Assembly (NCBI GenBank): GCA_021234155.1
Contig: JAJEKV010000005.1
Span: 4,406,952-4,470,951, forward strand
DNA length: 64,000 bases
Direction of reading: 5' to 3'
Origin: Isoetes taiwanensis
Lineage: Eukaryota; Streptophyta; Lycopodiopsida; Isoetales; Isoetaceae
The translations under genes were made by a program, and so were the position numbers. This document shows positions 1-11,608 of the stretch, in pieces; positions within the stretch are counted from its first letter, which is position 1; the number at the start of each line of letters is the position of its first letter. Under the pieces are notes generated by a model that worked only from the letters and a program-made list of their open reading frames with translations, was not told the origin of the DNA and ran no database searches.

Positions 1-1480
1 CAGTTTTCTCTAACGTAAATTTTAGAAGGCAACTTAGTGCCAAAGTGATTGCATCATTCTTAAAGCCTCATTGTTATTCTATAATTGGGTCAGAGTCATT
101 TTAAGGCTTTGAGGGCATCACCATTTTGTATTATAAGAAATATGATTGTGACATTCTTAAGCAATTATTGATACTACAGCTATTCATTCGGAATGTAAGT
201 AGTTATATAATGCACACCATAAAGATAAATGTTTGTTTTTCCCATTGGCACATGGAATTTAATGTGGCTATTTAGCAGTTGAATGAATGTAGATGCTATA
301 GGTTTTGGATTCAAAACAGTGACACTGTTCTAATAAAGATGACAATTTTTGTTGGTCCAAGTAGCGCTATCTAAGTTGGCTTGACAATACTGTTGTTTAT
401 GGTGCTTTTTTCTATGAATTTGGAAAAGGACAACTCATTCTGACAGTTTGTTGGTTTATAGCACTTCAGTTGGACGTTTTTCATCATGCTGACTGCTGTT
501 GTCTAGATTTCCTGGCAGGAAATTTGCCATCATGCATATGAAATCCTAATATTGTGCAAAAAGTCGTCTGCACTCACTGCATTTTTGAAGACACAATTAC
601 AAGTATTTAGAAGAATGATTAATAACAGAGGAATGTTACTATTGGCAAATGCCAGATCAGGTTGTAATGATAGATTTGCTGGCTCGCTGAAATTTGAAGT
701 ATCACAAGATTTGAGATTAGTGGTCCATATTCAAGTGTTTTCTCTATATTTCTTTTGTTTTTTTTTTTTTAGATTCTGAAACCTATCCCATAAAAAGCAC
801 GCATTCCTTGGATGCCCAATATCTTGGAAGTGAAAATTGGATGTTGAGCATGCAGAATTGCATGTGTCTCAAAGAAAGTCACACATTTGGCAAGATATAT
901 CTACACAATTCAAGGATATGTTTGGCTTCTACCTAAGCAGCAGAATACAATGCATCATACAGGCTCCGACATTGGAATTCCAAGTACAAGGATCAGTAGT
1001 ACAATGATAATTTTGAAAAAGGTTTAAATTTATTAGTCGTTCTAATGTGCAAATTGACAGGGTTGGAGAAGCATAAAAACTGTTGGCTTCCACATATCAT
1101 ATGGTTCTGTTTTTTTTTAATAATCTTAGATATATCTTTGTTTGTAATCTATACTATTGGCAATGTTATAAATATGATCTATTTCTTTTGAGCAGCAACC
1201 TATGTGTTATGAACAATTATATCTGTGAAAAAGACTATCATTCTTAACAATTGAAACATGTGAAAGAGATTATCAACAATTGAATCCCGTTAGTAGAAAC
1301 CTTAGGATTGTTAACTTATCCAATGTCAATGTCAAAGATAAAATGTATTTCCATGACTTGGCATTAACAATGGCGTTGATGCCAATGTTGACGAGATTGT
1401 TCAATGTCAATTTTGATTAAACCAATAAACTGGCAACTTTATGAAATCAGTAAACATTTGCCCAACCTGAATTTGTCTCT
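1..1480. other. AT-rich intergenic DNA
   Basis: No coding region, RNA gene or element end was recognised. Open frames are short, have no recognisable domains, and one ends in a T tract near 760-773. Confidence 0.6.
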
Positions 1481-1484
1481 GCTT

Positions 1485-1660
1485 TGCAATTAGCAATCCA
1501 ACATTAGCCACTACAGTTCAACACAACACAAGATTGCTACAATTATGAACTGCAATAAATGCAAGAATACCAACTAGCAACCCAAGATTAACAACTCCAA
1601 CTAGCAACCCAACATGAACAACTTAGAATACCAACTAGCAATCCAACATTTACAGCTTAG
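1485..1660. repeat. Diverged ~32-bp tandem repeat
   Basis: The phrase CCAACTAGCAACCCAACAT recurs with small changes near 1491, 1570, 1598 and 1630, often followed by AACAAC or ACAGC. The later copies lie about 30 bp apart. It is a short decayed minisatellite with no coding content. Confidence 0.6.
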
Positions 1661-1989
1661 AACTTCACTAAGTATGAGACAAAATTATTGTCATTGGGAT
1701 GACTATAATAAATGCAAAAATACATAAAATATATTGTCTAGCAAAAGTTTAAATACAACCATCATAAGATTTTTTTGTTGAAGGACGTCAGACTTTATTC
1801 AATCAAAGAGTCAAATACAAGTATAAATGCAGAGACAGGAATAAAATCTCAGCGGATAAGATTTGGCACTAATATGACTACATTCTATGAAATTGAAACA
1901 TGTAGAATTGCGCTTAGCCAAACAAAAATTGGAAAAGGAACGAAGATTCTTTGTATTTTGAACCACGAGTATTTTTGAAGCTTCAAGCC

Positions 1990-2210
1990 AGTTGTTGCAC
2001 TGGAAATGCCCAAGCTTTTGTATATGGAATGCGGTGGCTACAAATTGTGTGTTCCATTGTTGCACTGGAAATGCCCAAGCTTTTGTATATGGAATGCGCA
2101 TGGCTACAAATTGTGTGTTCCATTGTTGCACTGGAAATGCCCAAACTTTTGTATATAAAGTACGTCTGAGAAGAATACAAATTGTGTATTCCATTGTTGC
2201 TCTTACAATC
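1990..2210. repeat. 65-66 bp tandem repeat, three good copies plus one decayed
   Basis: TTGTTGCACTGGAAATGCCC occurs at 1992, 2058 and 2123, followed each time by AAGCTTTTGTATATGGAATG or a close variant. A degraded fourth copy starts near 2190. The overlapping open frames on both strands here are products of the repeat, not genes. Confidence 0.85.
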
Positions 2211-2283
2211 TTCAAATGCAAATTTTCATGCTCCAAATCTTTTTTCTTTTTCAAGTATTAAACAGCCACCCCTTCAAATTGTC

Positions 2284-2316
2284 ACAAAGCCTGGCAACGC
2301 CGGGCACCATAACTAG
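2284..2316 (+). mobile_element. Helitron-type 3' terminus
   Basis: A GC-rich hairpin, GCCTGGC-AAC-GCCGGGC (2289-2305), is followed after 7 nt by CTAG (2313-2316) and then T. A short hairpin just before CTRR, with a 3' T from the host, is the known Helitron end structure. Two related ends occur near 22.26 and 24.04 kb. The matching 5' TC end was not located. Plant LINE sequence begins directly after the T, so the Helitron may have inserted into that LINE. Confidence 0.5.
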
Positions 2317-2317
2317 T

Positions 2318-3300
2318 AGATATTGAGAAGCAGAGTATGGCCTTGGCAGCTAAATATATTTACAGAGCTGGTTTTAATAAGATCAATCATCCCGTGTCTT
2401 GCCTTGTTAGGTATTATTTATCCAGATGCAAGCCTTTTGGCTGGAGAAATGTCAAAATGCAGTTGCCTGATAGTCTTTTCTTTGACTTTAAGGTTCCAAA
2501 CAATACTTCTGGCATCATCAAAAAGTGGATCAAGGCTTGGAAAGTGGTTTGGTTTCATTGAGTTTCATGATCCAGAGCTAGCTGATTTGGATGAGGAGAA
2601 TGAAAGATTATATAATGCTATAAGTCAGGGTTATTTGGCATAATGAAGATATCCAGTGGCATTTCAAGAGGAAAATTTGCTATAAAGTTAGCCTGATCTA
2701 CAAGTTTTGACAAGAAGTTATACCCTCTCTTTACATACTAAGTGGGATATTTCAGTTGACAGATGTTCTGATAGTTTGAGATTCATGTGGAATTCCCCTA
2801 TCAATCCTAAGATCAAATCTTTCATCTGGCAGCTCTGCCACAAGGCTCTGGCTACTAATTCCAAGAGATTTAGATTAAATATGGCTTCTTCTAATTTGTG
2901 TGAGAGATGTTTGCAGGAGCCTGAAGATGAAGATCACCTTTTTAAGAATTGCCTTTGGTCAGAATGGGTTCTAGAGTTGGCAGCTATTGAATTCAATATC
3001 CCAGATCTTTCTGAAACTGCCTTGGTTGATATATTATTTCCCCATAATCCCAGAGATTGGAGAATATATATCCTCCTTTGGAGAATGTGGAAGGCTAGAA
3101 ACACTCTTATCTTCAATGAGGAGATTGTTTGGCCTAAGGCTGTCATCGAATAGTCAAAATTTGATATCAAATGGATTAATGAGGTGTTTAATTAACTTAC
3201 ACATCTCTTCTTTGGCTTTTCAAATAATATCTTGGTGGGACAGAAGAAGCTGAAATGGGATCGAATTAATCTTATGATTAATTCTATGTGGCTAGACCAA
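2318..3300 (+). pseudogene. LINE ORF2 C-terminal remnant with zf-RVT domain
   Basis: This is the 3' part of a non-LTR retrotransposon polyprotein, broken into at least three frames. The segment at 2337-2561 contains IKAWKVVW. The next frame (2560-2650) carries LADLDEENERLYNAISQG. The longest piece (2707-3153) has the reverse-transcriptase zinc-binding pattern: FMWNSPINPKIKSFIWQLCH, then CERC, then DEDHLFKNC, then LWRMWKARN. In plants this zf-RVT region follows the RT domain. The IKAWKVVW phrase resembles LKAWKVVK at the end of the 62.2-64.0 kb LINE, so the two are probably the same clade and this fragment covers what lies beyond the right edge there. No intact RT core is present. Confidence 0.8.
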
Positions 3301-5455
3301 TTCGGGGCCAATTCGACATCATACCATGGAGATCAATGCCGATACGACTGCTCATGCATCCAAAATTTCGACTTCAGAAGAATTCTGATTTGTGAAGCTG
3401 TGGATCATACTGGGCGCTTCAATCCAGCTAAATTCCAGACCTGCAATTGTCTCTACTGCTCTTTCTCCTCGATCTCTAGAGGGTTAGGGCAAAAATGACA
3501 ACTTTATGGGATAATTTTGAACTATCTAGACATATATAATCGAGAGTATAATTTTTTATTTCTGTTCGCCCATCGAATTTTTCTGGGCCGCAATCTAAAT
3601 TTATTATGTGATGCCACGCGTTTGAGACAAATCTAAATGGACGTCTGGCAGAGAGAAGCTACGAGATACAACGGCCATGGCGAGCTTTCAAGGTACTGTC
3701 TTCTGCTTCTATGAAGAAGAAGCAAGGTCTCCTGTCATACTTTGCCGCCACAGACAAGCCGATTTGAGATTAGGCATAGCCTCAAATTTGTAAGCCCTCT
3801 TTCTTTGTCTTTCTTTGTCTTTGTATTCCGGCCTTGGACTCTTCTGGCTTTTTCCAACAAAATGGTAGATCTTAACCTTGACGGAACAGAGCCGCTGGTG
3901 GAACAAACCGAAAAGGGGCAAAACAGGGGAATATTGGGAATATTGGACGGAGGCTGACATGATCAGATGAAGATAAACTGCAAGACACATAAGTTAAGAG
4001 GATTCGAAGAATGTTAAGCTAAATACTTGAACATGGGCATTGCTCCGCCCCTTGAATCTGCAAAAGCCGCAGTGGTGAACTCAAAATCGCAGCTCTTGGG
4101 AAGGAAAATCCTCTTCTGTACAATGAATCCTTGGGTTTTCGTGGCGATTCTTCCCATCTGAAGGGCACATAAGCTTGATTTAAGCTATAATCTCCATCTT
4201 CCTCTTCCGAAGGTGGGCTTGGAGGAGCGCTTAGAAACGGAGGAGTGGATGAAGCACTGCCGTTTTCTCATTCACAGTTGTATAAAAAAATTCTGTGTCG
4301 CCTGGGTGAAGCCTCTCGAATAGAATCCTGCATATTGAATGGGTTTGTTACATAGAGCGCAGAGGTAGAGAAAGAATCAGAGATTTGCAGGAATGGCAAA
4401 GAAATGCATGATTTTGCCTCTGTTCTGCTTCGTGGCTCTGTTCTGCAGACAGAAGATAAAGTTTGGCCGTCTCCTAATCGAGGTCCTTCTGGCTAGGTTT
4501 GGGGTTTAGATATTTCCTCCTAAAGCCCCTAAATTCTGTTCAGGGAGCATTTTTTCTTTGCATGCGGGTCTTGGCTTTGTCTGATATAATGGTATGAAGG
4601 AAGAAAATCTTAGCCATATAATATGAAGGCTTTGCATGGCATGGAATCGGAGGCGTTTGTAGAAGCAGCGAGGACTAAGAAGGATGGCGAGCTTCTGGAA
4701 GCTATACGCAAATTGCGTAAGTGTTTGGATCCTGATGCCTATGTTTGGGTGCAATGTTTAGTGTTATCGATCCCGATGCTGATAAAGTATTGATAACATG
4801 CTGTTAAATGGAAGTTCGAAACCGTAGCTGTTATGGTTACAGTTATGGTTTGGCACACGTGGCACAAATGCCGCGTGGCTGGCGGAGATCAGGCTTCTGG
4901 GGCCTTTTCCAAAAAATTGGACAAGGTTGTCACACAAAAAAAATGGAACCAAAAAAGTTGAAACCTGTAATTACATAATACATATACTAATAAAACCAAA
5001 ATAAATAAATATCTTGCCTTTAATTATAAAAAAAAGAAAAGAAAATGTGCATATAGATGGAACCTTTCAAACTAGGATTCCCAATCCATTTTGCAGCCTT
5101 GCAAATTAGGATTCCCCAGTTCGCATCTTTTCAATCGAGCCCTTTTGCATAATTGTTTCTAATCGATCTTCTTTTTAAATCTTTGGCATGAAACGTTTAA
5201 AAGCGATTAAGATGCAAGCCCTAGAGTCTACCACTTCAAACTCTGCTCAAAATAACTAACTAATAGCTAAGTAACCCAGGTGTTGGTTAACTATATCAAA
5301 TGTTAGTACCTTTACTTCTAAGAAAATATCATCAAAATGTTAAGACCAACAACGGCAAGAAGCCCATTGGATGCACATATGGAAAAATAAAAGAGTATCA
5401 TGAATTAACTTGCAAATATTCCTCTTTATTGAATCATTTTTTTGAGCATAGGGAT
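3301..5455. other. No gene recognised
   Basis: The stretch is AT-rich with short open frames that show no domain or conserved motif. Short CT-rich runs occur near 3800-3840. A tail of the upstream LINE may extend to about 3500, but nothing in it was recognisable. Confidence 0.5.
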
Positions 5456-5459
5456 GTCG

Positions 5460-5510
5460 GAAAGAGAAATTTTCACGGCGGCCTTGGCCGCCGTGATAAA
5501 TTTCTTGTAA
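5460..5510. mobile_element. CACTA (En/Spm)-like terminal and subterminal repeat
   Basis: The hairpin CACGGCGGCC-TT-GGCCGCCGTG (5474-5495) lies inside AGAAAT...ATTTCT. On the minus strand it reads TTACAAGAAATTTATC followed by the GC-rich inverted repeat. Plant CACTA elements end in CACTACAAGAAA and have GCGGCGGCC-type subterminal repeats, so this is probably a degenerate CACTA end with its terminus on the right. A second copy is at 28.37 kb. The outermost CACTA bases are not conserved here. Confidence 0.45.
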
Positions 5511-5981
5511 TCCTAGCTATATTTTTCGGTCTAGAGAATGCATACTTATATTATTGCATTCTCAAACTTTTTGTACTCATTTTATCTATCGGTTATATAT
5601 ATACAATTATATAAGCTGCCCCCTTATATATAGACACCGAGGTGTCGTTGTTTGGGCCGTCCAGATCTGAGATCCGATGGCCCTGGTGGAGCCACCTCAA
5701 TCCACCCCAAGCACCCCCCTTATTTGGGGCTTTTGATCTAAGCCGTCCAAAGTGCTAGATAAATGGACGAGATTTAGCCACATAAATTAAGTGCAAATAA
5801 ATGTTATGTGATGAGGTGGCAGCAAAAGTTCATCCTGCACCGTAGGATCAAAGGGAAAATTAATCCTAGCCGTGGAAATTATTTGGCAGGTGCTAGGAAG
5901 GTGCAACAATGGGTTATGATGTCAACGCAATTAATGCCTTGCTGAGGTGGCAGTCATAAAAATTTAATGTATTCTGCATAA

Positions 5982-6930
5982 GGGTCATTTCCCACTTGCC
6001 ATTAAGTTAAGTTAAATAGGGCAAATAACTGGAACTTGCTTTCCCACCGACCCTTAGGTTAATATCAGTTAAGTTAATTCCAGTTAATTTTTAACTGTTC
6101 ATTAACTTAATGGAGCATCCTTCTCACTAAAAAAAGTTGTTATTTTTTTAACCAAATTTAAAAATATTTAACCAACTAGTGCAAAAGTTAAGTGACCTAA
6201 GCAAGGTCCACTTAACTTCTAACTTTTTGGTTAAGCATTAAGCTAACTTAACTACAAGTGCAAAATGGTTCCAGTTAGGTTAGACTCTTAAATCATAATT
6301 TTGACAAGGATGCCAATTAGTTGACCAAGTGTCTTATTAGTTTGATAGATTGAATAAAAAACATTAAAATAGGAGGTGGATTTTAAGAATTTTATGATTG
6401 ATTGACTGGTCACGTAGTACTTGACTAGAAAGTATTAAAATGGAGAGAGTTGACTACAAGTCAATTGATTGGTGAGAAAGTGCCTAAGTTAACCAAAAGT
6501 CAACTCATTGACTAGAGAGTCAACCACTTTAAAACAATTCACAAAAATAGTAACTTGACAAAAAAAGTCATATCCTCCATTTAACTTAACCGAATCTCTT
6601 AACTGAAGTGAGAAACGAACACATTTATCTCTAAACTAACAAAACTTCTTAACTACTAGTGTGAAGCACAAGCTTATTATAAAGGTTAGGTTAAGTTGAT
6701 TTTATGAGCTTAACCTAAGTGGTTCATAATTGGTATAGTGTGAATGCATATCTTCACAATCCTTTAAGTTAGTCTTAACTTAATGACTTTAATGGGAAAT
6801 CACAACTTACTTTCCATTAAGTTAAGAGATAACCAACTGGTTAATCACAACCTACTTTCCATTAAGTTAAGAGATAACCAACTGGTTAAGTTAACCTAAC
6901 CTAAACCTAATTGCGAGTGGGAAACTACCC
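5982..6930. mobile_element. Non-autonomous PIF/Harbinger (Tourist-like) element
   Basis: The left end starts GGGTCATTTCCCACTTGCC. The right end, read on the minus strand, starts GGGTAGTTTCCCACTCGC and continues into a similar GTTAAG-rich tract, giving imperfect terminal inverted repeats of about 33 bp. Both ends are flanked by TAA (5979-5981 and 6931-6933), the target duplication expected for PIF/Harbinger. The 949-bp body has no coding capacity. It is full of GTTAA/TTAAC motifs and contains a 45-bp direct duplication at 6801-6890. Confidence 0.7.
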
Positions 6931-6933
6931 TAA

Positions 6934-7899
6934 TTATTACAGTTCTTTGGAAAATGGGATCCTGAATTATGAGAAAGGTAGATAGGAGAATCTGTTCCAG
7001 AGATAGGAGAAGCTTTGGCGGCCATAGATTTGGTTGGTGAATGATCCGGCGAAGCCTAGATAGAGGCTAACAAAGGGCTGCAGCTATGTGGATTTTAACG
7101 TTTTTTGGCCTGTTCCTGCCTGCTTGTTGTGGGTTCGAAATGAATAGTCTATGATCATGGCTTGCCTATTGTGATTTATCGCCAAGTGGGCGCGAAGCAA
7201 TGTGCCTGCTCCCACTCCTGACAGACTAGATCAGTTGTTGCTTCTCCTGTATGGAAGCAGGGGTATGGAGCAGACGACAGGCCATAGCCGAAGAGGGGGA
7301 AAGGTTAAACCGGAATGGGATTTTTATCCCTGGTCAAATTCGGCAGCTTGCTTGCTCCATTATCGAATCCCTGAAAAGGGCTGATTACCTACTGCCCAGT
7401 TCGAAATGGACGGTGGGAGGATTAAGCATATACCACATTCAAATCCGATGGAGGCATTCCTCCTGATTGAGATCTGACAGGGATTGGGTAGACTTCGTTA
7501 TTAGGGATTTCTCGAATTTTTAACTGGGTTGAAGCAGATTAATTTGAACTGGCGAGGCAGGGGATGATAGGCAGATTTGAAGCGGATTAATTTGAATAGG
7601 CAATGCAGGCTAGGATCGAATGATGGAGTGTATGTAAGTTTTGTTCTGTTCTATCAATGGGAGGGAGTTTTGTTTTGCAGTAGGACCAACATGCAACCTG
7701 GAGACCAAGATCGATGCCATATAAGGCAAAACTGGCTCATTGCCATGGTTTTGCAGTTCGAAATGGGTTTTTTATGGCCTATATTGGATGTAAAGCCCTG
7801 GCCGGCAATATTCAGTTTCGGATGCTCTGGAATGCATGGCCGCTGGGAATCCTTTGCTGTAACAACCAATGAGGTATGTGAGTCGCAAGCCCAAGCCCA
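6934..7899. other. No firm gene; possible upstream exon of the 7.9-9.0 kb relic
   Basis: Open frames at 7202-7466 and 7577-7992 show no known domain. The second is in frame with, and correctly phased for, the donor at 7993, so its 3' end is probably the upstream exon of the relic gene described next. Confidence 0.4.
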
Positions 7900-9035
7900 A
7901 GCCCTAAGCCCTGATCCGCCTTGGTCCAAAAGCAGAGTTTTATGGCTGCGGCATTGTATCCGAGGTTTTCAGGCATTTCAGTTTGATCTCAAGTAACATT
8001 ACTTTTTTCTTTTATTCTGTATGTTTCAATCTTGCAGAGATGAATATAATTTATTTTATGGTATGACAGGTTACTTGCAAAATGAAAGCCTTGACCAAAA
8101 TGTAAGCGGCCAATTGAAAAGAATCAAGGATTTTCAAATTTCTTGAATCTTTCATTCTTTGCATAATCTAACACTTTCGTTTCCCTTTTCCAGTTAATAT
8201 CGCAGAGTTATCTGCCTTATCTTTTTGCTACGAAATATCTTGAAAATGCGATTCTTTGCCAGCTCTTTGGTGAACCATTTTGGATATGTGACAGAGCTTG
8301 TGAACTGGCTGGCTATAGCAGGTAAGATCTTCTGGCATTATATTTAGCTTTGAGCTATGCTTTTTTTGCCCTGAAGGTCTTTGATTAATACTATCTTTTC
8401 ATGCAGGTTGCTATAGGCTCGAGGGACGACAGATATCCTTCTTTCCTCAAATCCAGGCATTTAGGTACGTTGTTTTCTCTATTTTTGGTTTTTGTAAGTC
8501 CTGCGAAATTTTGCTCAACATGAAGGCCCTAGCAGACTAGCATTTCCAAGAAAGCCATAAGAGTGCATTTTCTCTATGGAAAACATAGAAGCTACCTTTA
8601 TAGCTCCCTTTTCTTTTTATTTTGTAGATCAGTGGCATTGGTATGACTGTTGAATGCAAATTTTGCAGGTTAGTATGGAGTTTGGAAGCAAAATTTTTGT
8701 ACATACACCAATTGGCTTTTGGGTGTTTCTTCATGGCACGGTGATCTTTTAAGCACACAAGAGGTTATTGGTTTCATCAAATTTTAGCAATGGAAATGAA
8801 ACTGATGCAAAGAGGTAGTTATGAACAAGCCGATGAGCTCGAAAGCTTGTTACAGCAATCTTTTACAAGTTTTCAATCTCAACATAATTCCCCATACCAA
8901 ATGGCGACGGTTTCTGCTGCTCAACGTAACCATCTGACACAGGCTCTTCTCTTTGCTATGATGGTTCAACCTCAGAATGCATCCACATTCCTGATATGCT
9001 TTTTTTGTATCGCTACTAATTCGGCTGGTAAATGA
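7900..9035 (+). pseudogene. Unrecognised spliced host-gene relic, about five exons
   Basis: Consecutive coding blocks join in phase across GT-AG boundaries. Block A ends at 7992 (...FQAFQFDL, donor GTAACA). Block B is 8038-8101 (DEYNLFYGMTGYLQNESL, donor GTAAGC). Block C is 8194-8321 (SYLPYLFATKYLEN...ICDRACELAGYS, donor GTAAGA). Block D is 8417-8464 (LEGRQISFFPQIQAF, donor GTACGT). Block E begins at 8669 (LVWSLEAKFLYIHQLAFGCF). A further open block, 8790-9035, starts MEMKLMQRGSYEQADELE and is helical and Gln-rich, but it does not join E in a clean phase. The reading is protein-like and aromatic-rich. I do not recognise the family. The last junction and the lack of a clear start suggest a fragment or decayed copy. 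Confidence 0.45.
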
Positions 9036-11504
9036 GTCATATACAAGGCTTTTTCATCATGTTCGAACTCAGATGATACTTTGGCTTCTTCGGCATTTAC
9101 CCCAGAGTTTACAGATATTTCACAGATTTATCTGTATTTGTTATTTGGACGTTAAAATTGCCCAATGTGACTGAGCTGCAGCAGCCCTAATTGAGATATG
9201 TAGCACATGGGCATCTTGGATGTAATTCTGGCAGTTGCTTTGTGAATCTCAAGTCGTTTTATGTCATCTATGCAGTATAAAAAGCATTATGTTAAAAACA
9301 GGTATGTGGATTTACTGCCAGATATCTTGCTGTGCTCTTGCAGATTTTTGCATCTTTTTGTACTGTTATAGGCGATATAGAGCAAGAAGACCTTGGACTA
9401 TTCATGTCTGCATGTGCCAAGTAGTTTACGTGAGCTTCCCAACATGTGCCCATGGACTTTGTTCAGCATCTTGCTGTCCATGCACTTTGGAGATTTGACC
9501 ACACTTCAATTTCTATCTCAAGTGTTGTGGCCCAGAACAAACTCATGCAAATTTTAAGCCCTTCATATGTTCAGCAGCTCGTCTATTCTTATTACATCAT
9601 CCCTCCTACCTGCACTTGCAATAGATGCTTGCCATAAAGTGCGTATGAAACAGTGTCTTCTGGATTGATTGATTGCAAGTAACTGCTGAAATTAAGTCCA
9701 AGATCTCGTCACACCAACACTACCAGCATGGTCATGTATCAATAAAGTTGCCTCGATTATTCAAGATCAAATGTAAGTTGCCTCGATTATTCAAGTTCAA
9801 ACGTGAACTTATTGCAATTATTTGTGATGGTTTGCACAATGACTTATACCCAAGACCCATTAGAATGTATGGCAAATGTATAGCCTTGCACGAAGGAATT
9901 TAAAAAGCAAATGTATAGACAAATCTGGAAAGCAACTCAATTTCTTGAGGAGATGCTTTATAAAGATGTGATTTGTTGTTGCAAAAAGGCTTCGCTTTGT
10001 TCCTCATTTTGCATTTTAGGAAATTACGTACAATATTATAACATGCGTACCAAGGTAGAAGTGAACACAATGCAATGACTCCATTACATTAATATAGCCC
10101 ACGAAACAGATGTTGACTTGCAACGCCAGAACTCACACCAAGCAAATATGCATGACTCCAACAGCCCATCTCGTTGTGTACCAATGCCTTACCCACATTC
10201 AAACAACATAGTCATATTGTTATTGCTAGTAGAACCCATGACTTTGATGGACATATATTCTATGTGTTTGTTCAACAATCAGCTCAGTCTAAGTCAGAAA
10301 CAACAGATTCAATAACATTATGGATCAATGTACTGGTTTTCAAATGAGATATAGTCTCATCAATTTGACGCATGATGGCTTATGTTTAATGGAGGTCTTT
10401 GACATTATTATTTGTTCCAGACTCAAAAGTTTCTTTACATTCTAGAATTTCATCTAGACTTACATTTTTTTGCAGTTGGACGAAGCAAGTCTTGGAATGT
10501 TACAACTTTCCATATCGTACATCTCATGGTCTAGTCCAATGTAATGATATGCATTTTGCATGAGTAGTTAATGTCTATCGTATCTCCAAGCTAGAAATAA
10601 TAATGAATAACATTAACACATCAAGTAATTGAAATACACATTTATTCTCAAATTACTGCTAGTAGTGAGTGAATGTGATTAACTCAAATTATTTGGTCTT
10701 CCTTCTATATGCCAGAGTGCATCTTCCTTCTATATGTCAGAATGCATTTGTAGGTGATGAGACACATGATCTTTCAAAATTTTATGACCATTATATATTT
10801 TCAACACTAGAGAGCCAAATCTCGCTGTAGAAGGGGTCAAGGTAAAATCTTAAAGAAGATATACGTTAAAGTCACTAGTCAATTCTCCCTGTATAGTTGA
10901 GCTGTATTTCCAGTGGGAATTGTACATCATTTAATTGACGTTAGAAGCTGTATCAGAGCGGGATAAACATGCATTCTATGCTACTACAAAAAAAGTCAAC
11001 ATATCTTGATTAGGTGTCTGAGTACAACCCTCCCTCTACATCATGTGGTGCGATACCATAATGGCACAGAAGCTTGAGAGAGAACCTAAGAAATTGAAAA
11101 AACAATCTAAGGGTAGTTTGAGAGAATGTAGGGGATGGGGCAATCAAGGTGCTATTAAAAAGAGATTATGTTGTGGTGGCAAGACTTATTTTCTGCGTTA
11201 TTGGATTGCAACAGTTTCTTAAGCATCCTCGTAGGAAAATAAATAGTTGTTGAAATTTTCATAATTAGCCTTGCCCACCATGGGGAGCATGACTTCTCCA
11301 ATGCAAACTTTGACGTCTTGAATTCTAGCAAGTAATTAATGTAATGACAAAATCAACCACATTCCATACTAAAATCTTCATGCACCCTTTTACTTTGAAT
11401 TCATATTTAACTCGACTCTTTACCGAGAAGTTTTAATAAACAATAGTGGGCTAGTGTTACTAGTTCAACATCATCAATTTGCATCCAGCTTTGTGACAAG
11501 ATAG
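9036..11504. other. No gene recognised
   Basis: AT-rich intergenic sequence. It contains a tandem duplication of about 29 bp, GTTGCCTCGATTATTCAAG, near 9747-9803. Open frames lack recognisable domains. Confidence 0.5.
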
Positions 11505-11608
11505 GTTCTGCTAAGCTTTTTTACATATGCTGAGTTAGACAAGGCTACAAACAAATTTAGATCTTATGATGTGATTGGAGAAGGCGCCTTTGGATCATGA
11601 TTGAGCTA
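11505..11608 (+). pseudogene. Receptor-like protein kinase fragment, start of kinase domain
   Basis: Translation gives SFFTYAELDKATNKF, then DVIGEGAFGS, then a stop. This matches the juxtamembrane and glycine-loop region of plant receptor-like kinases, where F(S/T)YxELxxATNxF precedes xxIGxGxFG. The rest of the kinase domain (Lys, HRD, DFG) is absent downstream, so this is an isolated exon-sized remnant. It may have been captured by a transposon or be a decayed duplicate. Confidence 0.65.

Noticed and set aside
1811-2254. 147-residue minus-strand protein with internal repeats
   Set aside because: The peptide repeats mirror the 65-66 bp tandem DNA repeat and are read on both strands equally well.
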